Source: Rhabditoides inermis (Eukaryota; Nematoda; Chromadorea; Rhabditida; Rhabditidae). Taken from it: DNA of 64,000 nt. The stretch covers positions 77,501 to 141,500 of the forward strand of contig CAWZYM010000156.1 of the NCBI GenBank assembly GCA_963966185.1, written 5' to 3'. Shown piece after piece: positions 1 to 12,409 of this stretch. The position numbers were made by a program, and so were the translations under genes. The first letter of the stretch is position 1. Each line of letters opens with the position of its first letter. Under the pieces are notes generated by a model, which was not told the origin of the DNA, made no database searches, and worked only from the letters and a program-made list of their open reading frames with translations.

Positions 1-400
1 GCGCTCATATGCATATGCACCCAAACACTTGAGGCAATTGGCATGATTGTCTTGTCTCATCGCTCGAGTGGTCAGCTGGATTGCGATAGGATAGCCACTC
101 CGATCTCTCTCCCTACCACCTCTCTCTCCTCTCTCTCTCCTCTCTCCTCTCTCTCCTCTCACTATCTCTATAACCTGGATCGTTCAAGCTGGGTACTCAC
201 TCTGTTGGCAGCGCCATATAAGTGTCGATTACCCAACAGATAGGCAGAGCAGTGTGGGTGACAAGTGGTCTTGACCTCACTCCGATCCATTACCACTCTA
301 CAACTCCTTATAAGCAGGTGAGTGGGTGTTGCTGACTCCTTATAGTGTTTGCTCAATGCGTCATTCCAACTATTACGCGTGTGTGTCACTCCTATCACCG

Positions 401-403
<3 letters not shown>

Positions 404-440
<37 letters not shown>
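404..440. repeat. (CT)n microsatellite
   Basis: Uninterrupted CT dinucleotide run in intergenic DNA. Confidence 0.95.
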
Positions 441-443
<3 letters not shown>

Positions 444-1206
444 AATGACATGCCTGCCACCTGCTCGCACTTTGCACAAAGGCGTGAAACTGTCACTCTC
501 CGTTTTCATCTCCAGTGTTTTCATACCGATATCTTTGTTACAGCCCAGTCGCATCTCCGCTATCAATCGCATTGTCAAACACGCAAACACTCTCTTCCCT
601 TGTACAATCTGCCATCTTCTGCAAACATCGCCTCGCACTTCTGCCGTTCTCTCCTTTTTGCCGTATATGCCGTATAGGCCTTCTTTTGATCCCGCAGCTT
701 TCCTCTCATTCGTTCTTCGCCGCCGAATGTGGCAAAATGTCTCGGCTTCAATCCATCACATCTCTCCCCTCCCTCCCTTTCGCCATCCCAGCTTCACAGA
801 TGAATTAATGAATTATGCAAATTTCGCGGGCGGGCGGCTCTGATTGGATTCGATCCCGCAAATTCGGAGCCGCATAGTCTCACGCCTCGATTCACGCAGC
901 TGTTGTCCTCATTCGGATGACATATCTCCTGTAAATTCTCTCTCTCCCTCCCTCTCCATCCCTCTCTCTCTTCCTCTCTCTCGTCTCCATATCTCATGTA
1001 AACGGCCCATTCACCGCCCCGATTGTTTTGCCGGCGTAAAATGGACCATTGATTCTATTTGTGTGTGTTATGTGGCTGATTCATTGATAAGGGATGTGAT
1101 AGGGCGGGAAAAGCCGCTTGGTATTCCGAGGAACTAATATGGGCAGTGATTCAGGATGGGTTTGGAATGTGCGAGTGCGGGGCTCTTTCAGTGTTCCCCT
1201 AATTGT

Positions 1207-1208
<2 letters not shown>

Positions 1209-1274
<66 letters not shown>
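1209..1274. repeat. (CT)n microsatellite, about 33 units
   Basis: The longest pure CT run in the window, 66 bases without interruption, in the intergenic region left of the SH2-domain gene. Confidence 0.95.
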
Positions 1275-1276
<2 letters not shown>

Positions 1277-2730
1277 GTCGCGCGCTCCTCCCTTTGTCCC
1301 TCCCTTCAATATCCATTCGTCGTCATAGCACTTTCCGTATAATTCACGCGTTCCCTCCACTCTGCTTTCGCAAAATCGCGTCACTGTCTCCACTATGTCG
1401 CCTCACTATCTTCGCGCATCATAAATCGCACAAATAAGTCTGACTGACTTCCGTCCATGGGCGTCATAGAATCACCACCGTGGGTGTGTGTTATCACTAG
1501 TCCGCCCGCCCAAACTCATCGCCTATCAGCGGCTATCAGCATGAGATGTGCGTTCGAAATTCGAGTCGCCTGCTCTTTCTGCCACCGCAACGCCTTTCAA
1601 ATATCGCATTCGTACGCGTTATTCTACGACCACTTGTCATCAGCGCATCTCTTTTCATTTTCTTCCAACCCTAATCACTCTTCCGCATCTCTCCTCCTCG
1701 CACACAGAGTCGCCGTCCGATACGCGCGACAAAACATTACAATATAGAGAGAGGCTATGTTTGCTCCGGCTGCTACTCCTCATTTGTTCCGGTGTGACAA
1801 ACGGCTCACCGGGTCTCCCTCCCTCTCTCTCCAACAATGACGTCTTCTCGATGGCTGAATCAGCGTGGCTTACGTGATGCGCGCCCGAATACAAATGGGT
1901 GTCGTTTGGTGGCCACGGCGCGGTGACTAAGCGTGCATTGCTCCACCGCTTATAGATGTCTCCTTCCCACGCCATTCTTTCCCCATTCCATTGTACTGTT
2001 TCTTTACTGGTATTCGCACCCCGGAAACGGCCATAAAAGGCGTGGTATCCTTATAGATCCGATCAATCGATAGCCGGGGGGCGGGCAGTGATCAGTTGTT
2101 TGCGTCCTCTCCTCTGCAACAGTAGTGACAAAGATGTCTCGATGTGATTGTCTCGCGCCGTCGCGCTTCTCTCCACTCCCCACACACTCTCTCCCTGTTT
2201 ACTCACCTCGTATTATGCAAATTTCTCGCGCTGCTTCTTGTGTTGCAAGATACACCCACGGCGGCTCGGATAGCAGGTAGATCAAATACGGCGCGGGTAG
2301 ATCAATGCCCCCGCCGTGACATCCTATTGCGTGAGCACTCGCTTCAATTTATGGCGGACGCGGCTCATTTCGGGTGCGGTCGTATATCGCGCGGTTGAGT
2401 ACCCGCCGCCCTTGCTGCTTCCTGAAATCACCTAATGAAGGCTGCTCGCGGGACTCGCGCGACCTCTCTCTGCCCATATCGGACCACTGCGATTTGATAA
2501 AGCCGGCGCCGGCTCTCTTCCATTGCCGCCGGCGCATATTACGACATTATCGTGTCGCGCCTCTGGCTTTGCCCCGCGGGACTATCGTATAGTGAGTGAG
2601 AGATGATAGCGGACCTATCGCGATCTAGACTCCCTCACTCCATACTCGTCTTCTCGCAAATCCACGCGTTCTTTTTGTTCTTTGATGTAACACTCTCATA
2701 CGTATTTGTGACACATATACTGCATTGAAG

Positions 2731-3577
2731 ATGTCACTGTCTGACTACGACCGTCTCGGACCCGGACCGTCCGATCTGAAGTCTGCGGACCTGCGCTCGT
2801 ATGCCTGGTACCATGGAAAGATCACTCGACTCCGCTCCGAGCAAATCCTACTCAACGACGGCGACTTTCTGGTGAGCAACAAAGTATCAAACATATTTAT
2901 TTCAGCAACCAAAGATGTGTGACAAGTCTATACAAAGTCGGATTCAGTCTCTAAGTCTTGCTGGGTGAGCAACACAGTATTCAGTGAACTTGCTTCTGTT
3001 TGTTCCAATGAGCCTCACTTATTAGCCCGAATAGTGGCCGGCTGTCGGGTAGATGATCGAATTTCGCTAATCACAGGGCGACAGACGCGCTGTCTTCGAC
3101 CGCGCGCACGCTAATAGCGCTAATAGCAAATAAGGGCTAGTGGTCTCGTCTCTATGGGGGAGAGGGTCCTTTTGCGGACACATGTCTCATAGAGTGGGAG
3201 AGTAATACAACTTTTCTAGGTGCGCGACTCGATCTCTTCCCCCGGCGACTACGTGCTGACAGCGTTCTGGAAGGGAAAGAGCCTACACTTCCAGGTCAAC
3301 GTCGACTATGTGGACGGAAAGAAGGTGTACCAGGTAAGGGTTTGAAACATATAATATACAATCGCAGAGTATCATTGTGTAACCTGAATTGTGTTGTGTA
3401 ACCGTATCTTCACACCAGGTGCGTTTAATTAGGGGGGTGTCACAGTACTGTTTCTCTCTTCTCTCTATTGTCCTTTGCGCGTCGCGCGCATCTGTCGTCC
3501 GCGTAACTCTTACTCAATGCGCGCGTACCCAAAGGTCATCCCGACTCTCTCTCTCTCTCTCTCCCTCTCTCTCAACT

Positions 3578-3608
<31 letters not shown>

Positions 3609-6600
3609 GATACGCATAAACGTACACAGCGGACAGTGATAGATGGAGTATAATTAGTTGACCATCAAACCGCGGTTCCCGATATAGGCAGGGTCGAACA
3701 AGGTCATGATCTGTATGTGTAACTCGCAATAACCAGGGGGTGCGTGAGTTCGCAGATGTTTGAAATGCGACTGTTTGATGACTCGAAATGTCTCGCGCAA
3801 AAAACCGTCAACTGGCTGGGAGTGAGATGAGAACAGATGTGAATCGGGGTCGTTTTGAGAATGGCGAGTGCATACCTAATGCGAGTGAGGGAGAGAGTGT
3901 GTGTAAAAGACAGCCGCTCTCTCTCTCTCTGCGCGAAAATTCACTGCGCCCAGTTTCCGATTGGAATCAGTTGTGCTTTTCCATCGTATAGCTTTGTGTT
4001 TCAGTTCGAGGAGGAGCAGTTCAGTTCGGTGGCCGATCTGATCGAGTTCTATCGGGTGCACGACAAGCCAGTGACGATGCAGTCGCAGTGCTCGATCCGC
4101 TCCGCCGTCGCCCCCGGCGGAGTCGCCCCGCCCGTCACCATGAAGGAACTCGAGGCCAGCTACGCACACGTCTTCCGACCAGGCACGCAGCCAGGTGAGT
4201 GCTGAGCAACGTTTACGTGGTTGTTTACTCGTTTGTTTACTTTTAAGTATACTTGTTTATCGACTTGTTTGTTTACTGAATGCTTCCAGCCCCTGCCGCC
4301 TCCCTGAAACAGCAAGTGCTCATGTCGCAGGCTCTTCGAGCGCGCACGCCCCGACCCCAGTCCAGCATCGATGGTGAGTGTTGATTGATATTGATTGGTT
4401 GGTTTTTATTGATGTTTTTCCAGCCCTTCCTCTCAATGTGAACCCGCACGCGGCATTCGATCGTTTCGTGGAGCACCGAACGCCGGCTCCTCCCATCAAC
4501 CGCCCTCTGCCTATTCCTGTCAGAAGCCCGCGAGTGAGCAACGATGACGTGAGTGCCGTACTCTGTATGCAAAGTACCGTATTATTTTTACAGTACGACG
4601 ACCTGGACTACGACAAGATGGAGGATGTGCTGGATGCGTCGTCCCGGCCGCACACCCCAGCCAGTGTGGGAGGGATCGACAAGAGGAGCACCAGCAGCAT
4701 GAGCCTGCCGGGTGAGTTTCATTCCTCTTTGTTGATATAAAGACTTGAGTAAGCTGAGTGAGAACAATTGGATTCGCAGTAGACGTGTCATTCCCATTGA
4801 GTGATGAGACGAATGCTTCCATCAATTCCATCATTGTCTTCACCTTCCCTCTGCAGGTTCCTCCCTGTCGTCGTCTCGCTTCACCTCTTCTCCCCACCTC
4901 GCATGGCGCTCTCCGCCCGCCCTCCCCTCCCGACCCAAGGAACAGGAGAGGGACAGCGGATGTCACATGGACGACCCACTCGACTACGATGAGCCCAAGC
5001 GAAAGGAGAAGGTTGGTTTTGATCACTCGGTTCACAATCTATCTGTGTCGTTCAGCCCCCGGTCGCTCCTAAGCCAACGACGCTGCCCTCGCAGTCGGAC
5101 TACGATGACCTGGCTCGTCTGACAGTCGACGTGGCGTCTCCCCGCTCCTCCCTCTCCGACGTCGATCTGCCACGCGCTAAGATAGCGTCCGCCCTCTCTG
5201 ATTACGACGCTCTCCCCAATAGGAACAGCAGCCAATCGCCCGAGGAACTGGATTACGGCAAGATCACGGTGAGCGATCTTTCCCAAACTTTACGCTGTCG
5301 CTCATGTGCAGTCGTGTCCGAGTGGTTAAGGAGATTGACTAGAAATCAATTGGGCTCTGCCCGCGTAGGTTCGAATCCTGCCGACTGCGAACTTTTTGCG
5401 AAATTCATGCACATTCGTCACACCATAAATCGATGTGAAACCAACATAAAAGATACTATTATATATGTAACAAACATTTTCTAGACTTCCAAACCGCCGC
5501 GCCGCGATTCGGGCGTGTTCAACTCGGCGTCGTCGTCGCCGCCGGATCCGTCGGCTGGACTGTGTCAGAGGAGACTCCACTCGCTGCAGCAGCTTCTCGT
5601 AGACGAGAAGTGTGAGCGCATCGCAGCCCTCATCTCAGCCCACGACGCCCACGTCATCAACATGGACGAGGTACGGGGCGCATCTGAAAAAAAACATGAT
5701 TCAAATCGACAGTTACCAGTGAAAACAATTACATATTCTCACACAACTTGTTTGCAGTCTTCCAAAGATGCCGGTCTGCGTCTGATCCTGCTCCCGTCCG
5801 GTCGCGAGGTGCGTTCTCGACTGCTGGAGAGGACCCGCAGTCTGCAGCTCGCCCTCCTCCTCTCCCTCCTCTCCTCCACCCGCAGAGAAGCGCCCACCCT
5901 CCTCGCAAAGTGGATTCACGTCGAACAGGTATGTGTCTAATCTATTAGATTATCGATTTATCGATTGCTTTCAGGCGCTGATGGCTGGCGGCAACGTGTA
6001 CGGGTGGGCGAACCTGCACACGGCACTCGAGAGTGACATGGTGAGTGGCCAGGAAATTGTAAAGTGGTAAAATGAAGACAAATACGAATACACCCTATCT
6101 GTTGCAGCTATGCTCTCACCGCTGGCTGTGGTGTTCCCTGGATGACTCGACGCGTCGCACGTGGGAGACACTCCGATGCGCCTTCATCAAACTGCGAAGC
6201 ACCGGTAAAGCCTCATTCTTTGCGAACATCGTGACACGTACACAACACGAAATCACACGTGCAATCCCAACCCCTTTCTATTTAGGCGTCTCTTCCTCCC
6301 CCGTCTCCATTCCCTTCCTCCAACCCATTCTCGAGTTGTTCTCATCCGATGACACCCAATACCTCAACACGGAGACCTACTCGGCCGAGATTGGTAAGTA
6401 CTGATGTTGTCATGACCAAACAACTTCATCGCTCTCTTTTCAGATTCTCTCTGGAAATGGCTCTCGCTGGCGCGTGATTGGCCGCGCGACATCGGCAAGA
6501 TGTCGGCTGTGTGCAAGTCTCATCAGGCGGATCGCGTCGAGACCCGCAACGTGCTCGACTCGGAGGCGCTCGCCGAACTTCTCTTTGGAACCGCCACCTC

Positions 6601-6664
6601 TGTGGGAGCCGAGAAGTTCCTCCCCCTCCTGGCTACACTGAGGGAAATGAGCGCTTCTCTATAA
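2731..6664 (+). CDS. NSP/BCAR3-family adaptor (SH2 + CDC25-like GEF fold)
   Basis: Fourteen exons join in one frame to give about 662 aa (2731-2871, 3220-3333, 4005-4194, 4290-4373, 4424-4548, 4594-4711, 4857-5011, 5056-5268, 5485-5670, 5758-5928, 5975-6040, 6108-6204, 6286-6393, 6444-6664). An N-terminal SH2 domain (about residues 25-105) opens with WYHGKITR and carries the phosphotyrosine-binding Arg in FLVRDS, split by intron 1. The middle (about 110-380) is Pro/Ser-rich and disordered, with repeated DYD motifs. The C-terminal about 270 residues match the RasGEF-like fold of BCAR3/SH2D3 proteins, which has lost exchange activity in the family and binds p130Cas-type scaffolds. The start was chosen as the first ATG with the SH2 reading frame. 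che-2 follows 257 bases downstream on the same strand. The family call is firm; the exact orthologue is not. Confidence 0.85.
5308..5389 (+). tRNA. tRNA-Ser (AGA)
   Basis: This is an 82-nt cloverleaf. The acceptor arms GCAGTCG (5308-5314) and CGACTGC (5382-5388) pair perfectly. The anticodon loop at 5339-5345 holds AGA (5341-5343), closed by ATTGA/TCAAT. A long variable arm typical of class II serine tRNAs follows, and the T-loop TTCGAATC lies in GGTTCGAATCC. It sits in the sense orientation inside the intron 5269-5484 of the SH2-domain gene. No CCA is encoded, as expected for a eukaryote. Confidence 0.95.
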
Positions 6665-6805
6665 ACTTCATTTCACATCCAGCCCTTCCACTTTTTTGCC
6701 ATCTCACGCGGGTATTCCATGAAATTATATGAATTACTACATATTTATTGTGAAACTATTGTATGATAAACTATATTGAATATAAATATATTTGTTATTA
6801 TTGAC

Positions 6806-6811
6806 AATAAA
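6806..6811 (+). terminator. candidate poly(A) signal of the BCAR3-like gene
   Basis: AATAAA lies about 140 bases after the stop codon at 6664 and about 107 bases before the acceptor-like site that precedes the che-2 start codon. Confidence 0.5.
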
Positions 6812-6844
6812 CAACAAACAAATACACAACGTGTTGTCTGCCGG

Positions 6845-6858
6845 GTTGCCAAGGCGAC
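6845..6858 (+). promoter_or_regulatory. X-box-like RFX/DAF-19 site upstream of che-2
   Basis: GTTGCCAAGGCGAC is an imperfect inverted repeat (GTTGCC / GGCGAC). It fits the nematode X-box consensus (RYYNYYWTRRNRAC) at all but one position. It lies about 65-75 bases before the che-2 ATG at 6921. DAF-19/RFX activates ciliary genes, che-2 among them, through X-boxes placed close to the start. Binding here is inferred. Confidence 0.75.
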
Positions 6859-6917
6859 CGGGGGCGCGCGGTCACTGGGTTGGTGGGACATTCTCCCCCA
6901 TTCACCCCATCCACACA

Positions 6918-6920
6918 GCG
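6918..6920 (+). promoter_or_regulatory. probable trans-splice acceptor of che-2
   Basis: The sequence CCACACAG ends two bases before the che-2 ATG (6921). No matching donor is seen upstream, as expected for spliced-leader addition in nematodes. The leader type cannot be told from the genomic sequence. Confidence 0.55.
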
Positions 6921-9900
6921 ATGCGGCTGAAGGTGGTGCATTCTCGGGAGCCGCGGCACAAGGACACAGTCTCGGCTGTCGGATGGGCAAGCAGCGACGC
7001 AGTGTACAGGTTCGACTTTGCCTCTGTATGATTGCATGTGATCGTGAATTGAGTGCAGCAGATCAGGAATTTGTGCGTTTCCTATCGCGATATACGTGCT
7101 ATATGAACGAATAAAACTAACGTAAAGTAAACAAAGTGAGATGATGAATATCTCACGTTAGCTGCGGCGACGATCACCAGCTGCTGCGATGGGACCTCGT
7201 CTCGATGGACGCGCAGCATGTCGGAGACGTGCCCAAGTGCGTTGTTGTTTGATCCGCTATCCTATCAACATAACACATCGACAAGCACTTATGCTGCTAT
7301 TCCAGCTCGCTGTTCCCGACAGCTATGCACTGGCATCCGCGGGCCAAGGGACAGGACGGATTCGCACTCGCAAGCTCCGACGGTCAGTCACCAATCTTCT
7401 TCCATTTCATAAGTCATGTGTATTCTATCACGTATTCTACAGGTGTAAGTATTCAACATTTCATCACAGGTAAAGTGTGTCTGTTCTCCAAGTCGGGCAA
7501 GCTGGAGAAGACTGTGGATGCGCACAAGGTATGTCCACTTAGAAGTCACTTCATTGTTCGTTTGTTTTCACAGGGCGCAGTGCTGGCTCTTCGCTGGAGT
7601 CCCGATGGCACTGGATTACTCAGCGGTTAGTTCGTATTCGAATATTTTTGAAGCTAAGTACTCGGGAAATTAAGAGAATATAAATCTAGTATATAAAGAA
7701 TGATTGTATAATGTTGACAGGTGGCGAGGACGGTGCTGTGAAGATGTGGTCTCGGAATGGAATGCTGCGCAGTCTTCTCGCACAGGTGCCTCACAGTATT
7801 CGACATTCTCTCATTCTCTCATTCCTATCCCAGATGCCGTCTCCCATCTACTCGGTGTGCTGGGATGGATCGGCGAGTCGCGTGCTCTACTCATCCAAAG
7901 ACACGTGCTACATAAAAGCACTCAAGGCACAGGTACTGCAGGAGTACACAAACTTCATTTCAAAACAATGTTGAGGTGGCTCCGGTGAAGTGGAAGGCGC
8001 ACGATGGTATCGTGATGTGTGCCGATTGGAACAGCACCGCCGATCTGATTGTGACTGGCGGAGAGGACTGCAAGTTCAAGGTGCATTTCAGTGAGTCAGC
8101 CACAGAATGAGTAGAGTGTTGAGGTGTGGGACGGATTCGGCCGACCTCTGTTCTCCTCGTCCCCACACGACTATCCCGTGACGGCGGTGAGTGACAAACA
8201 TGTATCACAATACATAAAACATAATGCTCTTCAACAGGTAGCGTGGAACGTAGACGGCGACCTATTCGCCGTCGGATCGTACAACATCCTGCGACTCTGC
8301 GACCGGGCGGGGGTCAGTGATCAAGTGGTCTTCGTATTGTAGCTTCGTATCGTTTTCAGTGGTCGCACTCTCTGGAGAAGCTGTCGGCTGGATCGGTGTA
8401 CTCCATCTCGTGGTCGCCGGACGGCACACAGCTGTCTGCGGGGTGCGCGAGTGGACACGTCATACATGCCGCCATCATCGACAAGTCAGAACATTACTAT
8501 TTTCTGTTACCGAAATACAAATACATATTTTCAGACGCGTTTCCTACCGCAATCTCGACATTGTGCAGACGCGAAGGAGTGTGGTGGAGGTGAGTGATTA
8601 TCGGGTAATTAGGAAATGACACCAGACACCACGACACCACGACACCACTTCACAAACACTAATGCACTGCGACCTCTCGTTTACATAACTGAAAAAGATG
8701 GAGAAATTTTTGTTTTGTGCAGTGGTGTCGTGGTGTCGTGGTGTCTTGGTGTCGACACCATGGTGTCGTGGTGTCAACACCAGAGGGTCGTGGTGTCTGG
8801 TGTCTGGTGTCATGGTGTCTGGTGTAATTTTCTAATTGCCTGATTATCGCTACTAATAATTTAATTTAACGTTCATTTTGTTTATATATGTGACGTTTGA
8901 TGATTTACAGGTGCGAGATGTATCATCAGATGTGGCGCGAGAGCAGCTGGAGACAAAGGATAGGGTCACCCGATTCAGTATCGGTAATCAAAGTTAATTA
9001 TTCGTGTGTAAACAATTAAGGGTTAAGGGTTACGGTAGATTACTAATTCCGCTCAGGGCACGAGCACCTGGTGGTGATCACGACGAAGCAGTGCTACATC
9101 TACAACTCGAGCAGCTGGAACACGCCCTCGATATTGGACCTGAAGGAGAGCGGAGTGCGCATGCTACTCATGGCTCAACAGTTAGTGCAACACTCTCTTC
9201 TTTTGAATTCAAGCACTTATTTTTCCTCCAGTATCTTTCTACTCTCCGACGGCGGTTCTCTCCACATCCACAACTACGAGGGACGCCAACTATGCGAGAT
9301 CAAACAACCCGCCGGGGTGAGAGACTAATTAGAAGAACTGAACGACACTCGTTCAGCCGTGTTCGGAGCGGGTGACTGCGCTGTCGTCAGACTGTCTGGC
9401 AGTGCGCGATCGAATTGACCCACACACTGTGCAGCTGCTAGACCCGCACACCGGCAAGGCACAGGGAGATGGGAAGATCACGCATACGGTCAGGGATGTT
9501 TTCTAGCAACATAATTAGTACAAATGCTTTTACAGTGCGAGATCATCGAGCTGTGTCTCTCGCAACACGGCGCTCTGGCGGAGAGAATGATTGCGTTTCG
9601 GTGAGCGCACGATAACAAAAACTTTTTCCATTCAATGGTTCGATTTCAGTGACTCTGCTTCTTCGGTACACGTCGCAATGTGCAAGACATTCGGCTCCAG
9701 CAAGAAGATCGAGAAGATTGGTGGGTGATCATAATCATCATAATCAGCTGATCTGATCACCTTATCACAGGTTCAATGTGCGAACAGCTCTGCTTCAACG
9801 ACGACTATGACATGCTCGCCGGACTGCAGGTACTGCCGTAGTCGAATCTCGTGTAACGTAACCTACCGTATCCTAGGAATCGCGTCTGATCGTGTGGCCA

Positions 9901-11649
9901 GTGCCGGGCGTTGTGTTCACAGATCGGAATCTCCTGGAGCGGACCGAGATCCAGAAGGAAGTGACTGGCATGGGACGCTTCCCCGTTCTCATGAGGTAAA
10001 TGACGTGTGACTTTTTCAATATATATATATATGATTATGTAAATATACGACTATATTATATTACTGACTGTACGTTCTGTGAAATAAGAATAATTGTGTT
10101 AGTTTCTCCCGCGACGTGACGATGATCCGTCGGTCGGACGGCTCGCTCACTCCAGTGGCTGTGCCCGCCTTTCCCGCAGCGCTACTCAGGTGAGACAGAT
10201 GACAGTTGCTTTCTGCTGCATCCCTGCAACCACGTCCGTAGAAGAACATCAAAGAAACGTTGTTCTTGAATGAGTTAGATGATAAAAGTTTCCCGTTCCA
10301 GACACACATCCGAGGGCCACTGGGACCAGGCGATCCGGCTCGCGAGACAAGTCAAGGTATGAGCGTACACGTGGAACAAGACAACTATTGCCTGCGCCAG
10401 AGCAATACTTTTCGATCTACCTCGCTTGCAGTTCGAAATACGGTGCCGTAACCGTCTGCCTCTCTTGTTTTGCGCGCTATTGCCGAGAGCTGACTCTCCG
10501 TCTTCCTCAGATCTACCCCACCGCACGCAATTTATTGCGAGCATAGAACTATATGGAGCTAGTGCGCACACACACACTTTTATTCCGTTTGCGTTCAGCT
10601 CAAAAAATTTCTCGTCAAAAACGTTATGTTGTCCAATAGTTCTACAGTACCCTGACGTCTTAAACAGTCAAAATTTTATCAGACGTTCACAGTTCTTTTT
10701 CGCAAAGCTGTCTTCACACCTAGCTAGCGTAGTGGTAACGCTCTAGCTTGAAAATATTGTTCAATTTGAAAACTTTATTAAAATAACTGGAATCTTTCTC
10801 TAACCGCCCTAATGTCTCTCGTGAAAAGCAGGAAACTCATATGCGAGCCCACTATATCGTTTTAGGACGACACGCTGTGGGCTATGCTGGCCGGGCTGGC
10901 GGCACAGCAGAAGAATCTCTACGCAGCCGAGATAGCCTATGGAGCACTCGACGAGGCCAGTACACGACATGTATTCGTTATCAGATTATCACTAGATTAC
11001 TGCAGTTGAACAATCATAACGTGAATACTTACAGGCAGAGATAGTGTCAATGCTCACAGAAGCTCGAACACACAGCAACAAAGATGTGCGCGCTGCCATG
11101 CTACTCATACTCACCGGAAAGGTGGTTCACTTATAAAGTATATCCGCACAGTAGATACGTGTCTGATCAGTACAACGGTGAATATTGGAGTACAATACCT
11201 TCATCAATGCATTCCGTAGATCCAAGAGGCGGACGCTCTTCTCGAGAGGACCGGCAATGTGTTCCGATGCATCATGCTGAACACGAATGCCCATCGATGG
11301 AGCAGGTGGGAGGAGTTGAAAGAGTAGAGAAGAGAACCTGCCATGTTACAGGGCGCTTGACGTGGCGGTCAAAAACAAACAGCACATAGACACTGTCATA
11401 GGCTACCGACAACGGTAAGCTTTGCAACACAACAAGATCCCATAAATCTCACATTCCAGATACCTAAACGAGATGGGACTGAAAGAAACAGACCCCAAGT
11501 TTATCAAACATACCGGAGATGTGAGTTCATTTTACTTCAACATCAAACTAGAAACTACATGAAAATGAAAAGCATATCCTGTTTAGGTGGAAATCGACTG
11601 GGACCACATCCGAGAGCAAATCGCGGCCGCTGAGCAAAAGGACAAGTGA
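6921..11649 (+). CDS. che-2: intraflagellar transport protein IFT80 (CHE-2)
   Basis: More than fifteen exons give a protein of roughly 750 aa starting [15 protein letters not shown]. The first half carries about seven WD40 repeats, recognisable from blocks such as [36 protein letters not shown] and [18 protein letters not shown]. They are followed by a second beta-propeller region and a helical C-terminal part (near AIRLARQVK and [20 protein letters not shown]) that ends AAEQKDK. This order is that of IFT80, an IFT-B core subunit needed to build sensory cilia; the C. elegans orthologue is che-2. An X-box lies just upstream. Two introns are enlarged: one by a palindromic minisatellite near 8.6-8.85 kb, one by non-coding sequence at 10.4-10.86 kb. 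Confidence 0.92.
8598..8851. repeat. palindromic GACACCA minisatellite element in a che-2 intron
   Basis: The left arm (from about 8616) repeats GACACCA/GACACCAC and the right arm (about 8717-8826) repeats its complement, GTGGTGTC and TGGTGTC. The arms are flanked by inverted end sequences: GATTATCGGGTAATTAG on the left, and on the right CTAATTGCCTGATTATC, whose reverse complement is closely similar. The whole could fold into one long hairpin. There is no coding potential. It resembles a small palindromic repeat or MITE-type element. Confidence 0.75.
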
Positions 11650-12409
11650 ATGGAGAATGCATAAATGTGTACTCACTGTGTTGTTTTGGTACGTATCTCT
11701 CATGCATGTGCAGAGCGGAGTTGCAATACATGTCGCTTCTACCATCAAGTGTCTGTTCACGATCAGTATAGTATCATTGTTTACTTTTTGTGCGTTTTTG
11801 GTTCCGTCAACTCATTGCCTTGGAATACTCCCGAATACGAATAACACCGCATATCTACATACCACACTCATCTCCGTCCAGTCACTTGCTGAAATGCAGA
11901 ATGCATTGAGGGACGGCTGTTTTCCTATTCCGAAAAGAAACAATACCTGTGTACTGTGTACATGCAGAATCGAATAGTATCAACGACCTCGTGTTCTTCT
12001 TTTCTTCTCACTGCGTTTCGTTTAGTTGTTGCCGTCATCGTCAACGATCAGAATTTGCCCCTGAGGCGATGACTCACTCATCTCGGTTCTCCTTGATCAG
12101 CACACTCTCTCACAACTGCTTATCATCCACCGCGTGTCCGGCACTCTCTCCTCTCACACACTCTCTCGCCGCATCTCTGTCTCCGCAGTCACATCCAATG
12201 GATCCAATGAACCGGCTTTCCGCGAGGGAACCCGCATACGTGTATAAAAGGAAACACGCGAACTTTCTCTCGTGGCTTTTCATTCCACAAACATCATTCC
12301 TTTCGCATACTTGCAAGATCTATATATTTCTTTTCTACTTTGTGATTTTACAGTATCGGTATGCATGAACGACTGCAAATTATTTGAATAGGTTTCTTTT
12401 TTCCAGATT
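11650..12409. other. intergenic between che-2 and the orphan gene
   Basis: I see no supportable gene. The last 20 bases (TTTCTTTTTTCCAG, ending 12406) are an acceptor-like sequence just before the next start codon, with no donor assigned upstream. I read it as a trans-splice site. Confidence 0.5.

Larger units (their letters stand above)
1..2730. other. intergenic, CT-rich, upstream of the BCAR3-like gene
   Basis: I see no supportable gene here. The stretch is dominated by pyrimidine microsatellites on the + strand (110-165, a pure CT run at 404-440, 940-985, and a 66-base CT run at 1209-1274). The long reading frames across it are Ser/Leu or Arg/Glu repeats made by those tracts. The last few hundred bases before 2731 are the presumed promoter and 5' leader of the SH2-domain gene. 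I saw no tRNA or other structured RNA. Confidence 0.6.

Noticed and set aside
168..843. Long overlapping reading frames at the left end
   Set aside because: They are Ser/Leu or Arg/Glu strings created by CT/GA microsatellites on both strands, without splice structure or domains.
8617..8830. Possible CRISPR-like array
   Set aside because: The units are degenerate tandem GACACCA repeats without spacers, in a eukaryotic intron.
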